Of a DNA stretch of 64,000 nucleotides, positions 62,479-64,000 are shown piece after piece; positions within the stretch are counted from its first letter, which is position 1; each line of letters begins with the position of its first letter. The position numbers and the translations under genes are program-made. Location: contig VXNK01000038.1 in assembly GCA_009840595.1 (NCBI GenBank), positions 1 to 64,000 of the forward strand. The letters are read 5' to 3'. This DNA is from Rhodospirillaceae bacterium. Its GTDB lineage: Bacteria > Pseudomonadota > Alphaproteobacteria > Bin65. Below the pieces are notes generated by a model that saw only the letters and a program-made list of their open reading frames with translations, was not told the origin of the DNA and searched no databases.

Positions 62479-64000
62479 TTGAGCATTCCGGCGCGCCGGA
62501 TCGCGGGCGGCGAGGCACTTTGGCTCGCCGCCCTCGTCGTTTTCGTCGGGATCATCGCCGTCCTGCCGATCGTCCGGTTGCTCTGGGAAGGCACCGGACC
62601 GTTCTTTCTGGGTAACGACAGTCCGGCCGTAGAAGTCCTCTCGGACCCGACGACATGGCGCGCGACCCGGCGGTCTTTCGAGACTGCTGTGGGCGGCGCC
62701 CTCCTGTCTCTGGTGCTGGGAACCCTCTTCGCACTGCTGGTCGCGCTGACGGACCTGCGCGGCAAGCTGCTGCTCACCTTCTGCTTCATGATCCCGCTCA
62801 TGATCCCGCCGCAGGTGACGGCGCTGAGCTGGATCCAGGTGTTCGGCGCCTCCAGCACGTTGTTGACGATGCTCGACCTTGCGCCGGCGCCGGGGTCCAA
62901 ACACCCGCTCTATTCGCGCGAAGGCATCGTGCTGCTGCTCGGGATCCAGCACGCCCCGCTGGTCTTCCTGACGGTGCGTGCCGGGCTGCGCAGCCTGCCG
63001 CGCGAGGCGGTGGAGGCGGCGCGCATGGCGGGCGCCGGGACGCTCACCGTGTTCCGGACCATCATCCTGCCGCTGATGACGCCGACGCTCACGGTGGGCG
63101 TGGCGCTCGCCTTCGTTTCGAGCATCGGCAACTTCGGCATTCCGCTGTTTCTCGGCCAGCCGGCCGGCTACCAGACCCTGCCGGTGCTGATCTTCTCCCG
63201 CCTCTCCGGCTTCGGGCCGTCGATCATTTCGGAGGTGGCGGTACTCGCCATCCTGGTCAGCGCCATCGCGGCACTCGGCGTTTCGGTCCAGTCCTGGTTC
63301 ATGCGGCGCGGCGATTTCCGGACCATCGGCGTGCCGAGCCAGCCGCTCGCCTTCGTTCTGGGACGCTGGCGCCTGCCGGCGGAAACCGGGTGCTGGCTGG
63401 TCATCCTGCTGGTGCTCGTCCTGCCCGTGACCGCCCTGATCGCGGTCACGCTGGTGCCGGCCTTCGGCGTGCCGCTGACATGGGCCAGCCTGACTTTCGA
63501 CGCCTATGTCGAGGTACTGTGGCGCCAGGCGGTGACCGTCCGCGCGTTCCAGAACAGCGGGTTCCTGGCGGCGACCGCCACCGTCATGCTGGTGCTCGCC
63601 AGCGTGCCGCTGGCCTATTTCATCGCCTGGCGGCGCAACCGGCTGGCCGGCGCGCTCAGCACGGTCATCGACATCCCCTACGCCATGCCCGGCATCGTCC
63701 TCGCGATTGCCGCGATCCTCGTCTTTCTGAAACCGATACCGGTGATCGAATACAGCCTCTACGGCACCCTGTGGATCATTCTGGTCGCCTATCTCGGCCG
63801 GTTTGCGACATTGGCGATCCGTCCGGCCATCGCCGGCCTGACCCAGATGGACCGCGGCCTCGACGAGGCGGCACGGATGACCGGTGCCGGCTTCGGTTTC
63901 CGGTTGCGCACCGTGATCGGGCCGCTGACCCTGCCGCTCACCGCAGCCGGCGGTATCCTGGTTTTCCTGACCGCCTTCAACGAACTGACCGTCTCGGCGC
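62479..64000 (+). CDS. ABC transporter permease, FbpB-type double permease (3' end outside window)
   Basis: An open frame of 507 codons running off the window edge, absent from the ORF track because it has no stop here. The TTG at 62479 (MSIPARRIAGGEALWL) starts 6 nt after the binding-protein stop. Two homologous permease halves are visible, each with an EAA-type coupling loop: 'EAVEAARMAGAGTLTVFRTI' and 'DEAARMTGAGFGFRLRTVIG'. This fused layout is typical of FbpB/PhnT/ThiP-like importers. It is the membrane channel for the upstream binding protein; the ATPase gene is expected next, beyond the window. Confidence 0.88.
   Translation, partial: MSIPARRIAGGEALWLAALVVFVGIIAVLPIVRLLWEGTGPFFLGNDSPAVEVLSDPTTWRATRRSFETAVGGALLSLVLGTLFALLVALTDLRGKLLLTFCFMIPLMIPPQVTALSWIQVFGASSTLLTMLDLAPAPGSKHPLYSREGIVLLLGIQHAPLVFLTVRAGLRSLPREAVEAARMAGAGTLTVFRTIILPLMTPTLTVGVALAFVSSIGNFGIPLFLGQPAGYQTLPVLIFSRLSGFGPSIISEVAVLAILVSAIAALGVSVQSWFMRRGDFRTIGVPSQPLAFVLGRWRLPAETGCWLVILLVLVLPVTALIAVTLVPAFGVPLTWASLTFDAYVEVLWRQAVTVRAFQNSGFLAATATVMLVLASVPLAYFIAWRRNRLAGALSTVIDIPYAMPGIVLAIAAILVFLKPIPVIEYSLYGTLWIILVAYLGRFATLAIRPAIAGLTQMDRGLDEAARMTGAGFGFRLRTVIGPLTLPLTAAGGILVFLTAFNELTVSA

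Overview
This window reads as chromosomal DNA of a high-GC alphaproteobacterium, most likely a Rhodospirillales-type lineage. The basis is gene order and protein families: pckA beside ChvG/ChvI, then hprK-rapZ-EIIA(Man)-HPr; the conserved block DUF4167-prmC-prfA-hisS-ispG-rodZ-ptsP-lysC-ubiG; and xseB-ispA-dxs. I see no tRNA, rRNA or CRISPR array. The assignment is by recognition only; no search was run.

Layout. (1) 1-709: a DUF559 nuclease ORF enclosed by inverted pairs of a ~55 bp palindromic repeat. (2) 710-6362, minus strand: an apparent catabolic operon, transcribed as LLM flavin oxidoreductase, alpha-methylacyl-CoA racemase-like enzyme, FlK-like thioesterase and a DMSO-reductase-family molybdoenzyme. 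(3) 6728-11658, plus strand: a Gld-type ABC exporter (ATPase, permease, GldG) with a DUF4340 protein. (4) 11958-25280, plus strand: a dienelactone hydrolase/NTF2 fusion, a peptide-type ABC importer, then acyl-CoA synthetase, acyl-CoA dehydrogenase, SDR, an ACAD10/11-LvaA-type phosphotransferase and a GNAT protein, mostly with overlapping start and stop codons. This resembles a lactone/4-hydroxyacid import and CoA-degradation system. (5) 25281-27285: an AT-rich island holding a type II restriction-modification pair. (6) 27286-37648: PEP carboxykinase, HugZ-like and PCuAC-like proteins, ChvI/ChvG, an AEC transporter, and the regulatory PTS (HprK, RapZ, EIIA, HPr). (7) 37727-40334: acyl-CoA ligase and MOSC protein. 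(8) 40338-52199: translation termination, histidyl-tRNA synthesis, isoprenoid, cell shape, EI-Ntr, aspartate kinase and ubiquinone genes. (9) 52272-56967: an RND efflux pump pair. (10) 57161-61364: HDAC-like deacetylase, xseB, ispA, dxs. (11) 61489-64000: a ferric/phosphonate-type ABC importer, cut by the window edge.

How the genes work together. EI-Ntr (ptsP), HPr, EIIA and HprK form a regulatory phosphorelay without a sugar permease; in this class it is usually tied to ChvG/ChvI and carbon-nitrogen balance, and pckA sits next to it. ispG, ispA and dxs supply the non-mevalonate isoprenoid pathway that feeds ubiquinone (ubiG).

The most unusual items are the lactone/4-hydroxyacid-like super-operon, the repeat-enclosed DUF559 ORF whose only start codon lies outside the repeats so that repeat DNA is coding, an R-M pair with an unrecognised nuclease, an in-frame ABC ATPase-SDR fusion, a RodZ with a duplicated C-terminal domain, a PCuAC protein without its copper ligands, a molybdoenzyme lacking one cluster cysteine, and a recurrent C-terminal Ala-Ala-Glu ending on unrelated proteins.
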